This document shows, one piece after another, positions 47,084 to 57,044 of a stretch of DNA of 64,000 nucleotides (within the stretch, counting starts at the first letter, position 1; every line of letters begins with the position of its first letter). Below the pieces are notes generated by a model. That model saw only the letters and a program-made list of their open reading frames with translations, made no database searches and was not told where the DNA came from. The stretch comes from Pseudobacter ginsenosidimutans (GTDB lineage Bacteria; Bacteroidota; Bacteroidia; Chitinophagales; Chitinophagaceae), in contig NZ_CP042431.1 in NCBI RefSeq assembly GCF_007970185.1, positions 2,852,001 to 2,916,000 on the forward strand, given 5' to 3'. The translations under genes and the position numbers were made by a program.

Positions 47084-50000
47084 TTATCGTATCAAAGTAA
47101 TATCGCCCGTTTTTGTTACCCTTCTACCGTCGGTGAACTGAACTTCTAACGTGTATACATATACGTCCATTGGTTGCAGTTGTCCACGGAATGTACCATC
47201 CCATCCGGCGAGCCTGTTATTGGTTTCGAAAACTTTCTGACCATTGCGGTTATAGATCTTCCAGGTCATGGTATTGATACCGAAGCCCTGAACCATAACG
47301 ATGCTGTTCCTGCCGCCACGGCCCGGTGTGAATGCATTGGGCACGTCCAGTAAAGGATTCACCCAGGCATGCACGATAGTGGTGGCTGTATCTGTACACT
47401 CATACTGGTTGAAAGTGATCAATGTTACATTGTATGTACCGGTGGCATTGTACTGATGATGCACAGTGTCCAGGTTATTGGTGATCCTTTCTTCTCCGTC
47501 ACCGAAGATCCATTTATGTCTTATGCCGTTGGAATTGTTCGTGAATACGGCTGGTTTGTTGATATCCGTAGTTTGATCAGGCTGTGGTCCTACCACTGCA
47601 ACAGGTTTGGGATTCACTGTGAGGGTGAATGTGGTGTCGTGCACCTTGTTGCAGGTTGAATTATCGTAAGCTGTCAGCCTAACGGTATATGTACCCAGGT
47701 TTGGATAGGTATGTGTTGGATTCTCATCTGTTGAGATGGGGCTGCCGTCGCCGAAGTCCCATTCAAAATTGGTACCTGCAATAGAGGTGTTGGTGAATAC
47801 GGCATCGTAAGGCTGACATCCCATTGGCGGTGTTACGAATTGGGCGCGCACATTGGCGGCAATACGAACATTCTTCACTACTGTGTCTGGTGAGTTGCAG
47901 TAGCGGTCGTCATTGGCCAGAATGAGCTTCACCGGATAGGTGCCCGGGCCAAAGAATTTATGGGTGATATCCCTGTCGTCCGTGGTCACTTTTGCGGAGC
48001 CATCTGCAAAATCCCAGGTAAAGGAAGTTGGGAGGAAAGGCTGGGCATTGGGTGCGAGTGTAGACAGGTTGTCTAACAGGAATTCAGTTGATTCGCAGGG
48101 ACCGAGTTTTGTAAAGGAGAAATCGATATTAGCCTTATCGTTTCTCACAAGGATGGTGAGGAAAGATGTGTCACGGATATTGCAGCTGGCTGAGTCAACA
48201 GCGATCAGGCGTACCCGGTAGGTGCCGATATTATTATAAGTGAAGGCTGCTGTGGGCGTTGGCAGGATCGCATCTGTAACTCCATCTCCATCGAAGTCCC
48301 ATTCATAGGTTTTGGCATTGGCGATAGTATCGCGGAAGGTCACGTCAAATGGTGCGCAGCCGGATGTATCCGGCCGGCCTCCGGAATATGCTTTGGGTGC
48401 TGAGATCACTCCGGCGAAATTGAAGCGGATCTTTACTGCTGCCAGGTTACAGCCTGCATCTCCGGCGCCATTGGTCTGTGACCATACATTGGGCGTAACG
48501 GGGAAGGGCTGGTTGATCGGATATTGTGATCCTCTGAAACAGTTGGCGCAGAGTGCCTGGTAGATCACGCCCAGTTCGTCGTAGCGGCTGGTGCCGCCGT
48601 CTACATGCTCACCTTCGCCACCCATTTGTCCGAAGTAGGAACCATACAATAATTCTGCTGCATCTTTCTTCAATACAAAGAAGTAGAGGTCGCGGTCATC
48701 TGTAGTGGTCTTCATCGCGTCGGCGGAAAGGGGCATTCCCAGTACGCCACCGGTATTGTAGGGATTGGAGTTGGGAGCGATCCATCCACCCCATCCAGAA
48801 ATATAAACGTTTTCACAGCGGTCTACGAGGAAGGCAACCGGAGACATATTCGGTTGTCGCCTGCCGTTACCAAACACGGTACTGTATTCGATACCTGAGA
48901 GGTCTCTTCTCAGTTTGACGATGAACTGCGCGGATCCGGCCTGGCCGTATGCTGCATTGATGATGGGCCAGTTGCCGCCTTCAGTAACGCCCATTACATA
49001 GGGGTACTGATTGCGATCGAAGCGGATACCGTAAATGGCATCGAATGAGCCTGTACCGAGATAGGTGCGTTTGAGAGCGGTTCCTCCATCGTTACTGATC
49101 TGCAGGATAAAACCATCCATGCCACCGGCAGGATTCGGTTGATGGGCGCCGGTATTGCTGCCGGGAAGGTCGCCACTGTTGGTGGTGCCTGCAACGTAAA
49201 TATCGCGGGTAACCGGATGAACGGCCAGTACAAATGCGCCGTCATCGCCGCTGCCACCAAGGAATGAGCTCCAGACCAGGTTGCGGCAATCCCGATCGAT
49301 CTTCAGCACAACGCCGTCCTGCCTGCCACCACCGGGTGTTGTCTGGAACGCGCCACTGGTTACATGGAAACCACCTGTAGGGCTCATTGATTGTGTTTGC
49401 GCAGCTACATAAATGGCGCCATCTGCATCCAGTACCACTTCACTTCTTGAATCATCTCCATAGAAGCGCATGGTGGAAGCTGCTGCAGGGCCGGACCCGT
49501 TACTTCTTTGTCTTTCTTCATAGTTCACACAATCAGCTCCGCTGCCGCCGATCACGATAGAGCCTATAAGAGCATTGCCATTCACACTGAGCTTTGTGAT
49601 GAAGAGGTCTGCATTCCCTCCTCCGCCAAGAATACCACTGGTGGTGGCATCGATGGGAAAAGAAGTACCGGAATAGGTTCTTCCGATGATCACAAGATTG
49701 CCTGCTGCATCACAGATCAGACTGTGCGGATATTCAGAGTCGCTTCCGCCAATATAGGTTGCCCATGCACGTTGGCCATTGGGCGTGAATTTGAAAATGC
49801 CCACATCGGTACCGCGGCCGGCTACACCACCCTGGAAGTTTTGCTTGTAAGCGCCGGATGTAGTACGGAACCCTTCTCCGAAAACGATACTGCCGGAATA
49901 GAGGGAGCCATCGGGCGCGGGTGTGGCGGTGAAGCCGTATTCATTGGCGAAAGATCCGGTGAAGGATACGAAGATCACAGTGGGGTCGATCACCAGAGTG

Positions 50001-50821
50001 CTGTTCCTGTTATAATTCTTTACATCGAATTTTACTGTGTTGCTGTTGGCGACCACGAATTTGCATTCCACTTCCTGGCGGCCGCTGCTCATATCGAACT
50101 GATAGGAGTAAGGGTAACGCTCACGTACAGTACCAACCGAAGTTTTGATCAGCAGTTCGCCGTTGCGGGTAGACAGTTTTTCCGCGCCTGAATATTGCAT
50201 GCGCACTTTACTGAGATCTGCTCCGGGATGGACGATAATATCATATTTGAGATTTCCGTAATCTGCGTAGTAGCGAACATCGATGCCCTCATAAACATTC
50301 TTGTAGGTGAGTGCAGTGTAGGTGCCTACATTGCTGGCCCATTTGGAAGGGTCGTTGCCAATGAAATAACTGGTATTGTTGGAGACTGCTTTTTCAGGAA
50401 TGATCTGCGGATTGGGATTGGCGCCTTCGAATTCTACCAGGTAGGTATGACCGCGAACGATCATCGGATTGGGGTCCTGCGTATTGTTATTGCCGCTGCC
50501 TGTGCCTGGCTCCGACGGATCCTGTGTAGCATTGGTGGAAGTGCGTTTATCACGAGGAGGGCGGCTGATGCCATTGTCGCCATGACCATGATGATAATGT
50601 TTGTGCGCTCGGTCCAGATCATCAGGGTGATACATGTTCACGGAGAAGCCGCGCGACGTCAAAAAGAAAGCGCCTGTAGCGAATTCACCCTTGAATCTTA
50701 TTTCCTTATTCCACTGACCCTTGTTCTCAATAAATTCAAAAGTGCCTGAGCCATTCTGTGCGGACAAATGGAGGGTGGCGAGACAAAGCAATGCAACGGC
50801 TATCAGATTTTTCCTGCCCAA
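47084..50821 (-). CDS. Giant secreted SBBP/PKD repeat protein with T9SS type B sorting domain
   Basis: The 1245-residue protein has signal peptide MGRKNLIAVALLCLATLHLS. A DUF7948-like N-terminal domain (GTFEFIENKGQWNKEIRFKG to about 290) is followed by SBBP-type beta-propeller repeats (about 290-800; SFLGGSGDDGAFVLAVHP). PKD domains follow at about 810-1150 (TYEWDFDGDGVTDA; FEWDFGDGSPISTDENPTHT; HKWIFGDGEE). The tail is the gliding-motility type B sorting domain (VPNAFTPGRGG; WKIYNRNGQKVFETN; YVYTLEVQFTDG). It is likely displayed on the surface with the adjacent PorP/SprF protein, as an adhesin or motility filament. Confidence 0.9.
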   Translation of the reverse strand: MGRKNLIAVALLCLATLHLSAQNGSGTFEFIENKGQWNKEIRFKGEFATGAFFLTSRGFSVNMYHPDDLDRAHKHYHHGHGDNGISRPPRDKRTSTNATQDPSEPGTGSGNNNTQDPNPMIVRGHTYLVEFEGANPNPQIIPEKAVSNNTSYFIGNDPSKWASNVGTYTALTYKNVYEGIDVRYYADYGNLKYDIIVHPGADLSKVRMQYSGAEKLSTRNGELLIKTSVGTVRERYPYSYQFDMSSGRQEVECKFVVANSNTVKFDVKNYNRNSTLVIDPTVIFVSFTGSFANEYGFTATPAPDGSLYSGSIVFGEGFRTTSGAYKQNFQGGVAGRGTDVGIFKFTPNGQRAWATYIGGSDSEYPHSLICDAAGNLVIIGRTYSGTSFPIDATTSGILGGGGNADLFITKLSVNGNALIGSIVIGGSGADCVNYEERQRSNGSGPAAASTMRFYGDDSRSEVVLDADGAIYVAAQTQSMSPTGGFHVTSGAFQTTPGGGRQDGVVLKIDRDCRNLVWSSFLGGSGDDGAFVLAVHPVTRDIYVAGTTNSGDLPGSNTGAHQPNPAGGMDGFILQISNDGGTALKRTYLGTGSFDAIYGIRFDRNQYPYVMGVTEGGNWPIINAAYGQAGSAQFIVKLRRDLSGIEYSTVFGNGRRQPNMSPVAFLVDRCENVYISGWGGWIAPNSNPYNTGGVLGMPLSADAMKTTTDDRDLYFFVLKKDAAELLYGSYFGQMGGEGEHVDGGTSRYDELGVIYQALCANCFRGSQYPINQPFPVTPNVWSQTNGAGDAGCNLAAVKIRFNFAGVISAPKAYSGGRPDTSGCAPFDVTFRDTIANAKTYEWDFDGDGVTDAILPTPTAAFTYNNIGTYRVRLIAVDSASCNIRDTSFLTILVRNDKANIDFSFTKLGPCESTEFLLDNLSTLAPNAQPFLPTSFTWDFADGSAKVTTDDRDITHKFFGPGTYPVKLILANDDRYCNSPDTVVKNVRIAANVRAQFVTPPMGCQPYDAVFTNTSIAGTNFEWDFGDGSPISTDENPTHTYPNLGTYTVRLTAYDNSTCNKVHDTTFTLTVNPKPVAVVGPQPDQTTDINKPAVFTNNSNGIRHKWIFGDGEERITNNLDTVHHQYNATGTYNVTLITFNQYECTDTATTIVHAWVNPLLDVPNAFTPGRGGRNSIVMVQGFGINTMTWKIYNRNGQKVFETNNRLAGWDGTFRGQLQPMDVYVYTLEVQFTDGRRVTKTGDITLIR

Positions 50822-50893
50822 GATTTCTTTTTTACAATTTACTGAAATAATATCTGTTATGGCGTTACCGTGAGAGTAACGGACCGGGAAAAT

Positions 50894-52984
50894 TTAAGAG
50901 ATTTTACTCCAGGCAGTCTTGCCCTGTAAGGATTGCAGATAGTTTTTGAGGCGCAAATTATTGGCCGAGCTGAGGTCCGGGTCCGTATCTATGATGCGGC
51001 TGGCCATATCTTTTGCCAGTTCGAGCCATTCCCTGTCCTGCATGATGTTAGCCAGCTTGAAATTCAACATTCCACTCTGCCTGGTTCCTTCAATATCACC
51101 GGGTCCGCGCAGCTCCAGGTCTTTCTCTGCGATCTTGAATCCATCAGTTGTTGCCACCATCGTCTTTAACCGCTCGAGTGCATCATTGTTCAGTTTATTG
51201 CTTGTTAATAAAATGCAAAAGCTTTTCTCGCTTCCTCTTCCAACCCTTCCTCTCAGCTGATGCAATTGCGATAAACCGAATTTTTCTGCGCTTTCAATCA
51301 CCATCACACTGGCATTCGGCACATCAACGCCTACTTCTATCACTGTTGTAGCAACCATGATTTGAGTGTCATGGTCCTTAAAACGTTGCATGTTGGTTTC
51401 GCGTATCTCGTTTGTTTGTCTTCCGTGGACCATGCTGATCCAGAACTTCGGTTCAGGGAAATATGCTTTTACATTTTCATATCCTTTCATCAGATTCTCA
51501 TAGTCCATTTTCTCTGATTCTTCGATCAGGGGGAAAATGATATAAGCCTGTCGTCCTTTTTCAATTTCAGATCGTATAAATCCCATTACCTGGCTGCGCG
51601 TCTGCTCATAACGATGTACGGTTTGAATGGGCTTACGGTTGGGTGGCAGCTCATCCATAACGCTGTAATCGAGATCTCCGTATGCAGTCATGGCCAGGGT
51701 CCTCGGAATGGGTGTGGCGGTCATCACCAGCACATGCGGAGGAATGGTTGCCTTGGCCCACAATTTGGCCCGCTGGGCTACACCAAAGCGATGCTGTTCG
51801 TCTACAACTGCCAGTCCCAGGTTATTGAAGATCACGGGATCTTCCACCAGCGCATGTGTTCCTATAATGAAATGGAGTGTGCCACTGGCAAGTTCTTCGA
51901 GTATTTTTTTCCGTTCAGACTTTTTGGTAGTGCCGGTGAGGATCTTCACATTCACGGGCAGGTCTTTCAACAGTTTGGCGATATTGGCATAATGCTGCCG
52001 GGCAAGGATCTCCGTAGGAGCCATCAGGCAACTCTGGTATCCGTTATCTGCGGCCAGCAGCATCACCAGCAGTGCTACAATTGTTTTGCCACTGCCTACA
52101 TCGCCCTGCAAGAGACGGTTCATCTGTTTGCCGGTGCCGGTATCTTTCCTGATCTCTTTCACCACTCTTTTTTGTGCGCCGGTTAGTTGAAAGGGAAGAT
52201 GATTTTCGTAAAAATCATTGAACAGCTCACCCACCTGCGAGAACACAACGCCGCGTGAATAACGGTGACGCTGGGATTTGATCAGTCCCATTCTCAGCTG
52301 TGCGATAAAGAACTCTTCAAATTTGAGCCGGTTCATGGCTGCCTGCCAGGCTTCGGGCGAAGGGGGGAAATGAATATGTTGCAGGGCCTGGAACCTGCCA
52401 ACGAGTTTGGTATGCTGAAGTATTTCTTCCGGCAGGTTTTCAGGAAGGTCCTGCTCCCGGAGCTGCGCTACCAGGGTCTGTGTGAGCTTCCCGATCTGCC
52501 GGCCTCCAAGGCCGCGGGCTTTAAGCTTTTCTGTAGTTGGATATACAGGCTCGAGATAGGCCTTGGTTTCTTTGCCCACTTCCTGCAATGATTCGATCTC
52601 AGGATGCGTCATCTGGGGCTGCCCCTGAAAAAAACTCACCTTGCCGAACACACGGAATCCGGATCCGATGGTGAGTGTTTTTTCCATCCAGGTGATGCCC
52701 TGGAACCAGATCAGCTCCATGGTGCCGGTCTGGTCGCGGATCTCGGCCACCAGTCTTTTAGCTCTTTTTTCCCCGATGATGCCCACGCTGGTGATACGGC
52801 CCGCCACCTGGATATAATCGGTATTGGGCGTGATGTCCCGGATGAGGTTCACGCGGGTGCGGTCCACATGGCGGAATGGATAGTATTCCAGCAGGTCTTT
52901 GAAAGTGAAAATGCTCAGTTCTTTGCGGAGCATTTCGCCGCGTTGCGGGCCTACGCCTTTCAGGTATTCAATGGGACTGGTCAA
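50894..52984 (-). CDS. recG: ATP-dependent DNA helicase RecG
   Basis: The 696-residue monomeric helicase remodels stalled replication forks and Holliday junctions. The wedge OB domain (about 30-160; LEYYPFRHVDRTRVNLI) is followed by helicase motifs: I LLQGDVGSGKTIVALLVML, II VVDEQHRFGV, III MTATPIPRTLAMTAYGDLD, V ATTVIEVGVDVPNAS and VI QLRGRVGRGSEKS. The C-terminal TRG region has LELRGPGDIEGTRQSG. The length is normal. It appears to be a stand-alone housekeeping gene. Confidence 0.97.
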   Translation of the reverse strand: MTSPIEYLKGVGPQRGEMLRKELSIFTFKDLLEYYPFRHVDRTRVNLIRDITPNTDYIQVAGRITSVGIIGEKRAKRLVAEIRDQTGTMELIWFQGITWMEKTLTIGSGFRVFGKVSFFQGQPQMTHPEIESLQEVGKETKAYLEPVYPTTEKLKARGLGGRQIGKLTQTLVAQLREQDLPENLPEEILQHTKLVGRFQALQHIHFPPSPEAWQAAMNRLKFEEFFIAQLRMGLIKSQRHRYSRGVVFSQVGELFNDFYENHLPFQLTGAQKRVVKEIRKDTGTGKQMNRLLQGDVGSGKTIVALLVMLLAADNGYQSCLMAPTEILARQHYANIAKLLKDLPVNVKILTGTTKKSERKKILEELASGTLHFIIGTHALVEDPVIFNNLGLAVVDEQHRFGVAQRAKLWAKATIPPHVLVMTATPIPRTLAMTAYGDLDYSVMDELPPNRKPIQTVHRYEQTRSQVMGFIRSEIEKGRQAYIIFPLIEESEKMDYENLMKGYENVKAYFPEPKFWISMVHGRQTNEIRETNMQRFKDHDTQIMVATTVIEVGVDVPNASVMVIESAEKFGLSQLHQLRGRVGRGSEKSFCILLTSNKLNNDALERLKTMVATTDGFKIAEKDLELRGPGDIEGTRQSGMLNFKLANIMQDREWLELAKDMASRIIDTDPDLSSANNLRLKNYLQSLQGKTAWSKIS

Positions 52985-53031
52985 TATGTGTTGTGCTCCG
53001 GAAATGCTAAATAATTTGGAGCAAAAATAAC

Positions 53032-54654
53032 CTATTCTTTCACATACACTTCAATCCATGAATTGCTGCTCGGTTTTCTTGTAGCAGGAAATACATCGAT
53101 CTGTTTATAATCTTTCAGCAGCGCTTCGCGCACACGGAAGGGATAGAAATTATTTGCGTAAGGAATGTACTCGTATAAAACGAGATCGTAATGTTTTTTA
53201 TGGATGCGGTCCACGAACATATCCGTTTGTTTCTCGAACATGCCAACGCCCTGATGGAACCAGAGCGGATAGTAATCGCCTGCTTCCAGTGAATAGGGGA
53301 TCTCTACGGCCAGTGGCGTGAGCTCAGACATATTCAGCACTTTCAGGTTCTTGTTGTTCTTCACCAATGGCATCGCCATTAATCTTTCGATACCGTCTAC
53401 TGTGGGACCGGGCACGAGGATCTTCTCGAATGCTTTGAGATTGGGCACGCGCCATTGGCTGAGCGGCACATCGGTAGTGTCCAGGCTGAGGATATAAGTG
53501 TTCTTGTTCACCACGTTCGGATATTCAATGCCGTTATACTTTGTTGTGGCAACAGGTTCTCCGCCTCCCTTGAATACGAAACGCTCGAAATATTTCCACA
53601 CCATATGGCTCCACCAGAGCAGCACGCCGATAGTTCCAACGATGATGTATTTTTTCTGGTCCCAGTCGATCGGCAGCAATTTACCCAGCAATGCAAAAAT
53701 GAAAATGAAAGCAAAACTGTGAAAGAAGATATTATTATCTGCCGGCACATAGCTGGTCACCTGGAATATGGCTGCTTCGGCCATGATGCCAAGGGTGAGG
53801 AGCGTAAAGATCATCTGTGGTTTATCGCGCCAGTATTCTTTCCGGTTTTTGATGGTGACCATCAGCAATAATGCAATAATGAACAAATAGAACTTCAGCC
53901 ACATGGAGCCGTTCATGAATTCCCCGATGATATCCCTGAGGGATACACGCGAAGTATGTGGCGGTTGTCCATGATTGAACCAGTACCCAAACCCGTGACC
54001 GGTGAAAGGGAGGATCATAACGAGTGCTGTAAGAAGCGTAGCTCCCACGAAAATGCCGGCTGGCAGCCATTTCTTTTCTGTGAGACCGGTATAGAACAGC
54101 AGGGCAAGGCAGATGAGGAGTCCGAGTGCGCCGCCATCCTGTTTGGTGAAGAAGGAGAAGAAGAGGAACATGCCGGCAGGGATCAGCCATAGCAACTGTT
54201 TCCGGCTCTGGCTTCCCGTGAGATACTTCAACAGGAAAGCGATACCGATCAGCTCATAAACGATCACAGTATGATTGTACCAGGGCCAGTAATTAAGGAA
54301 GGAATAAGAGAGGCTGAATAACAGCACTCCGAGAAAACGTAGTCCCGGCTGCACTTTCAGGCTTTTGCCGATAGACAGGAAAGCAAATCCTGATAAGAGA
54401 TTGATAAATGCCTGTGCCTTTACCAGTGTGATCAGTTGCGGCCCGAATAGTTTGAAGAAGAGCGCAGGTACTGCCCAGTACATATAACCGAGCGGTATCC
54501 CAAAGTCTTTATAGGGCAATTGTCCTTCAGACATACGGTAGGCGCCTTCCCAGCTCAGGAAAATATTGATGCGATACGGGAAAACGGCAAAGAGGGGGGC
54601 GATCGCAATAACTACGATCACCAGGATTTCGGCGATTGCCAGTAAACGTTTCAT
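53032..54654 (-). CDS. Polytopic membrane glycosyltransferase-like protein (GT-C type)
   Basis: The 540-residue protein starts at MKRLLAIAEILVIVVIAIAP and has about eleven membrane helices up to residue ~350, then a soluble C-terminal domain of ~190 residues. The first loop carries FLSWEGAYRMSEGQLPYKDF, matching the acidic, catalytic-loop pattern of GT39/PMT-like GT-C enzymes that use polyprenyl-phosphate sugars. It diverges from a polyprenyl-phospho-arabinose synthesis operon, so it may be the arabinofuranosyltransferase using that donor. The assignment to a named family is uncertain and the acceptor is unknown. Confidence 0.6.
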   Translation of the reverse strand: MKRLLAIAEILVIVVIAIAPLFAVFPYRINIFLSWEGAYRMSEGQLPYKDFGIPLGYMYWAVPALFFKLFGPQLITLVKAQAFINLLSGFAFLSIGKSLKVQPGLRFLGVLLFSLSYSFLNYWPWYNHTVIVYELIGIAFLLKYLTGSQSRKQLLWLIPAGMFLFFSFFTKQDGGALGLLICLALLFYTGLTEKKWLPAGIFVGATLLTALVMILPFTGHGFGYWFNHGQPPHTSRVSLRDIIGEFMNGSMWLKFYLFIIALLLMVTIKNRKEYWRDKPQMIFTLLTLGIMAEAAIFQVTSYVPADNNIFFHSFAFIFIFALLGKLLPIDWDQKKYIIVGTIGVLLWWSHMVWKYFERFVFKGGGEPVATTKYNGIEYPNVVNKNTYILSLDTTDVPLSQWRVPNLKAFEKILVPGPTVDGIERLMAMPLVKNNKNLKVLNMSELTPLAVEIPYSLEAGDYYPLWFHQGVGMFEKQTDMFVDRIHKKHYDLVLYEYIPYANNFYPFRVREALLKDYKQIDVFPATRKPSSNSWIEVYVKE

Positions 54655-54768
54655 ATAAACAAATATAATGTGCATCCCCTGAACATGGAAATGATTGATC
54701 CGCTACCTTTTAGTAGTATTGCGGCTTCCGGGAATAGGATGTATCTTGTGCCGCAGATAGCAGCGATC

Positions 54769-55665
54769 ATGCGTGATTATATTAAATTGTTGCGGCCTAA
54801 GGATTGGGCCAAGAATCTTTTCCTGTTCGTACCTTCTTTTTTTGCAGGTAAGTTGTTCAACCTGCACAAATTTGAATTACTGATAGGTGGTTTTATTGCA
54901 TTCAGTTTTCTCGCAAGCAGCATCTATATCCTTAACGATTACCGGGATATTGAAGCGGACCGCAAACATCCAACCAAGTGTAAACGCCCGCTGGCTGCAG
55001 GTTCTGTGAGCAAGCCCACAGCGCTCATTATCTGTTTCCTGCTTCTGGCGGCAGGCTTGCTGATCAGTTATCTGCTGGACAGCAGCGGCAAATTCCTCTT
55101 CGTTACTTCCCTTTATTATCTACTGAATATCGGCTACTGTTTCGGGCTTAAGAATGTGAGTATCCTCGATATGATCATCGTGGCCATCGGCTTTGTGCTG
55201 CGCGTGAAAGGAGGTTCCGTACTGGCAGAAGTTGACCTGAGCCAGTGGCTTACCATCATGACCTTCCTCCTGGCCATTTTTATGGCTATAGCGAAAAGAA
55301 GGGACGATGTAATGCTGAAAACAAGCACCGGACAGGAAATGAGGAAAGTGATCAAAGGCTATAACCTGGACTTCCTGAACACCATGCTGGGCCTGATCTG
55401 CGCCATATTAATAGTGACATATATCAATTATACGGTAAGCTCTGCCGTGCTTTACAGCCAGTTTGGCCACCGTATCTATTATACCGCCCTTTTTGTGATT
55501 GCAGGAATTATGCGATATTTGCAAATCACCTTCGTCCTGAACAAGGCCGGCTCACCTACCGAGATCCTGTACAAAGACCGATTTATCCAGGTTACCCTCC
55601 TCTTATGGATTGCCAGTTTCTTTTTCATATTGTACATGAAAGATGTAACGATTTTTGACAAATAA
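54769..55665 (+). CDS. UbiA-type polyprenyl-phosphate phosphoribosyltransferase (DPPR synthase)
   Basis: This 298-residue membrane prenyltransferase-fold enzyme makes 5-phosphoribosyl-1-phosphoryl-polyprenol from PRPP. The start is set at MRDYIKLLRPKDWAKNLFLF; the frame is open for 33 codons upstream. Motifs are the first Asp-rich motif NDYRDIEADRKHPTKCKRPL and the second region LKNVSILDMIIVAIGFVLRV, as in DPPR synthases, with about eight helices. It begins the operon with DprE1, DprE2 and a HAD phosphatase. In Bacteroidota the lipid would be undecaprenyl (C55). Confidence 0.88.
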   Translation: MRDYIKLLRPKDWAKNLFLFVPSFFAGKLFNLHKFELLIGGFIAFSFLASSIYILNDYRDIEADRKHPTKCKRPLAAGSVSKPTALIICFLLLAAGLLISYLLDSSGKFLFVTSLYYLLNIGYCFGLKNVSILDMIIVAIGFVLRVKGGSVLAEVDLSQWLTIMTFLLAIFMAIAKRRDDVMLKTSTGQEMRKVIKGYNLDFLNTMLGLICAILIVTYINYTVSSAVLYSQFGHRIYYTALFVIAGIMRYLQITFVLNKAGSPTEILYKDRFIQVTLLLWIASFFFILYMKDVTIFDK

Positions 55666-55685
55666 AACATCCTGGCAAGTTTGTT

Positions 55686-57020
55686 ATGAAAAAAGTGATC
55701 GCCAACTGGGGCAATTACCCAGCTATGGAAAGCGATGAACGGCTGTTCTCTTACGATGATCAGTTACAGGACATCATTCGAAACAGCCCGCATTTCATCC
55801 CCCGTGGAAACGGACGTTGCTATGGCGACGCCTCCCTCGCCGGTGAAACCATCAATACCATCAAATACGATAAGATTCTTTCCTTCGATTCGGAGAACGG
55901 TGTATTCGAGTGCCAGAGCGGTCTCACATTAGATCAGATTCTGGAAGTGATCGTGCCCAAAGGATGGTTCCTCCCCGTTACGCCCGGCACCAAGTTCATT
56001 ACTATCGGCGGCGCTGTGGGCAGTGATGTACATGGAAAGAACCACCATGTGGATGGCACTTTCGGCCAACATATCATCGATATGGATATCATCCTCGCTG
56101 ATGGCTCACTGGTTACCTGCTCCCCTTCACAACTGCCGGATCTTTTTGAAGCCACCTGCGGTGGAATGGGGCTAACAGGAATGATCACACGAGTTAAATT
56201 CCAATTAAAAAAGATCCCTTCTTCCTATATCAGTCAAAAACAGATCAAGGCGGCCAACCTGGAAGAGCTGATCCGCTTGTTTGAAGAGTACAAGCATTAC
56301 ACCTACTCCATGGCCTGGATCGATTGTCTGCAAAAAGGCAATAGTTTTGGTCGTGGTATCATGACTATCGGTGAATTCGCAAAGCCTGAAGAGCTGAACG
56401 AAAAACAGCGCAAAGCCCCGCTGGCGCTGCCTAAGAAGAAAGCCATCACCATACCATTCAATTTTCCTTCCTGGAGTTTGAACACTTTCACCGTAAAGGC
56501 TTTCAATTTTCTTTATTACAATAAAAATGTAAAAAAGGAAATCAGTTCCGTAACCACTTACGAGCCTTTCTTCTATCCGCTGGATGCACTATTGCACTGG
56601 AACCGTTGCTATGGGAAGAAAGGATTTGTGCAATACCAGTTCGTGTTGCCGCTGGAAGCCAAAGAAGGATTGATCGATATTCTCCGCCGCATCGGCGCCA
56701 GGGGAATGGGCTCTTTCCTGGTAGTGCTGAAAGTTTTTGGTAAACAGGAGAACAGCCTTATTTCATTTCCATTCGAAGGATATACACTGGCCCTGGACTT
56801 CCCCGTGCGTAAAGGATTGTTCGAATTCCTGGATGAACTGGACCAGGTGGTACTCAAATATGGCGGCAGGCTATACATGAGTAAAGACGCCAGGATGAAG
56901 CCGTCCATGCTGGAAGCCGGGTATCCGAGATTGCAGGAATTCAAATCGATCGTTCAGAAATATAACCCTGACGGAAAGATCCGTTCCATCCAGTCAGACA
57001 GACTGGAGCTTACAAAGTAA
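55686..57020 (+). CDS. Polyprenyl-phospho-ribofuranose 2'-oxidase (DprE1-like), FAD-dependent
   Basis: The 444-residue enzyme oxidises the 2'-hydroxyl of polyprenyl-phospho-ribose to a keto intermediate. An FAD_binding_4 domain holds FIPRGNGRCYGDASLAGETI and the FITIGGAVGSDVHGKNHHVDG stretch. The C-terminal part has VVLKVFGKQENSLISFPFEG and YGGRLYMSKDARM, with Lys400 matching the catalytic-site Lys of mycobacterial DprE1. Ala369 in YTLALDFPV stands at the position of Mtb Cys387, the target of benzothiazinones. The gene lies 20 bases after UbiA and 24 before DprE2. Confidence 0.9.
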   Translation: MKKVIANWGNYPAMESDERLFSYDDQLQDIIRNSPHFIPRGNGRCYGDASLAGETINTIKYDKILSFDSENGVFECQSGLTLDQILEVIVPKGWFLPVTPGTKFITIGGAVGSDVHGKNHHVDGTFGQHIIDMDIILADGSLVTCSPSQLPDLFEATCGGMGLTGMITRVKFQLKKIPSSYISQKQIKAANLEELIRLFEEYKHYTYSMAWIDCLQKGNSFGRGIMTIGEFAKPEELNEKQRKAPLALPKKKAITIPFNFPSWSLNTFTVKAFNFLYYNKNVKKEISSVTTYEPFFYPLDALLHWNRCYGKKGFVQYQFVLPLEAKEGLIDILRRIGARGMGSFLVVLKVFGKQENSLISFPFEGYTLALDFPVRKGLFEFLDELDQVVLKYGGRLYMSKDARMKPSMLEAGYPRLQEFKSIVQKYNPDGKIRSIQSDRLELTK

Positions 57021-57044
57021 ATCACAAAGAGAAACAACCACATA

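Noticed and set aside
49508-50191. 227-residue plus-strand frame inside the giant PKD protein
   Set aside because: Antisense shadow with no domain signature or ribosome-binding site.
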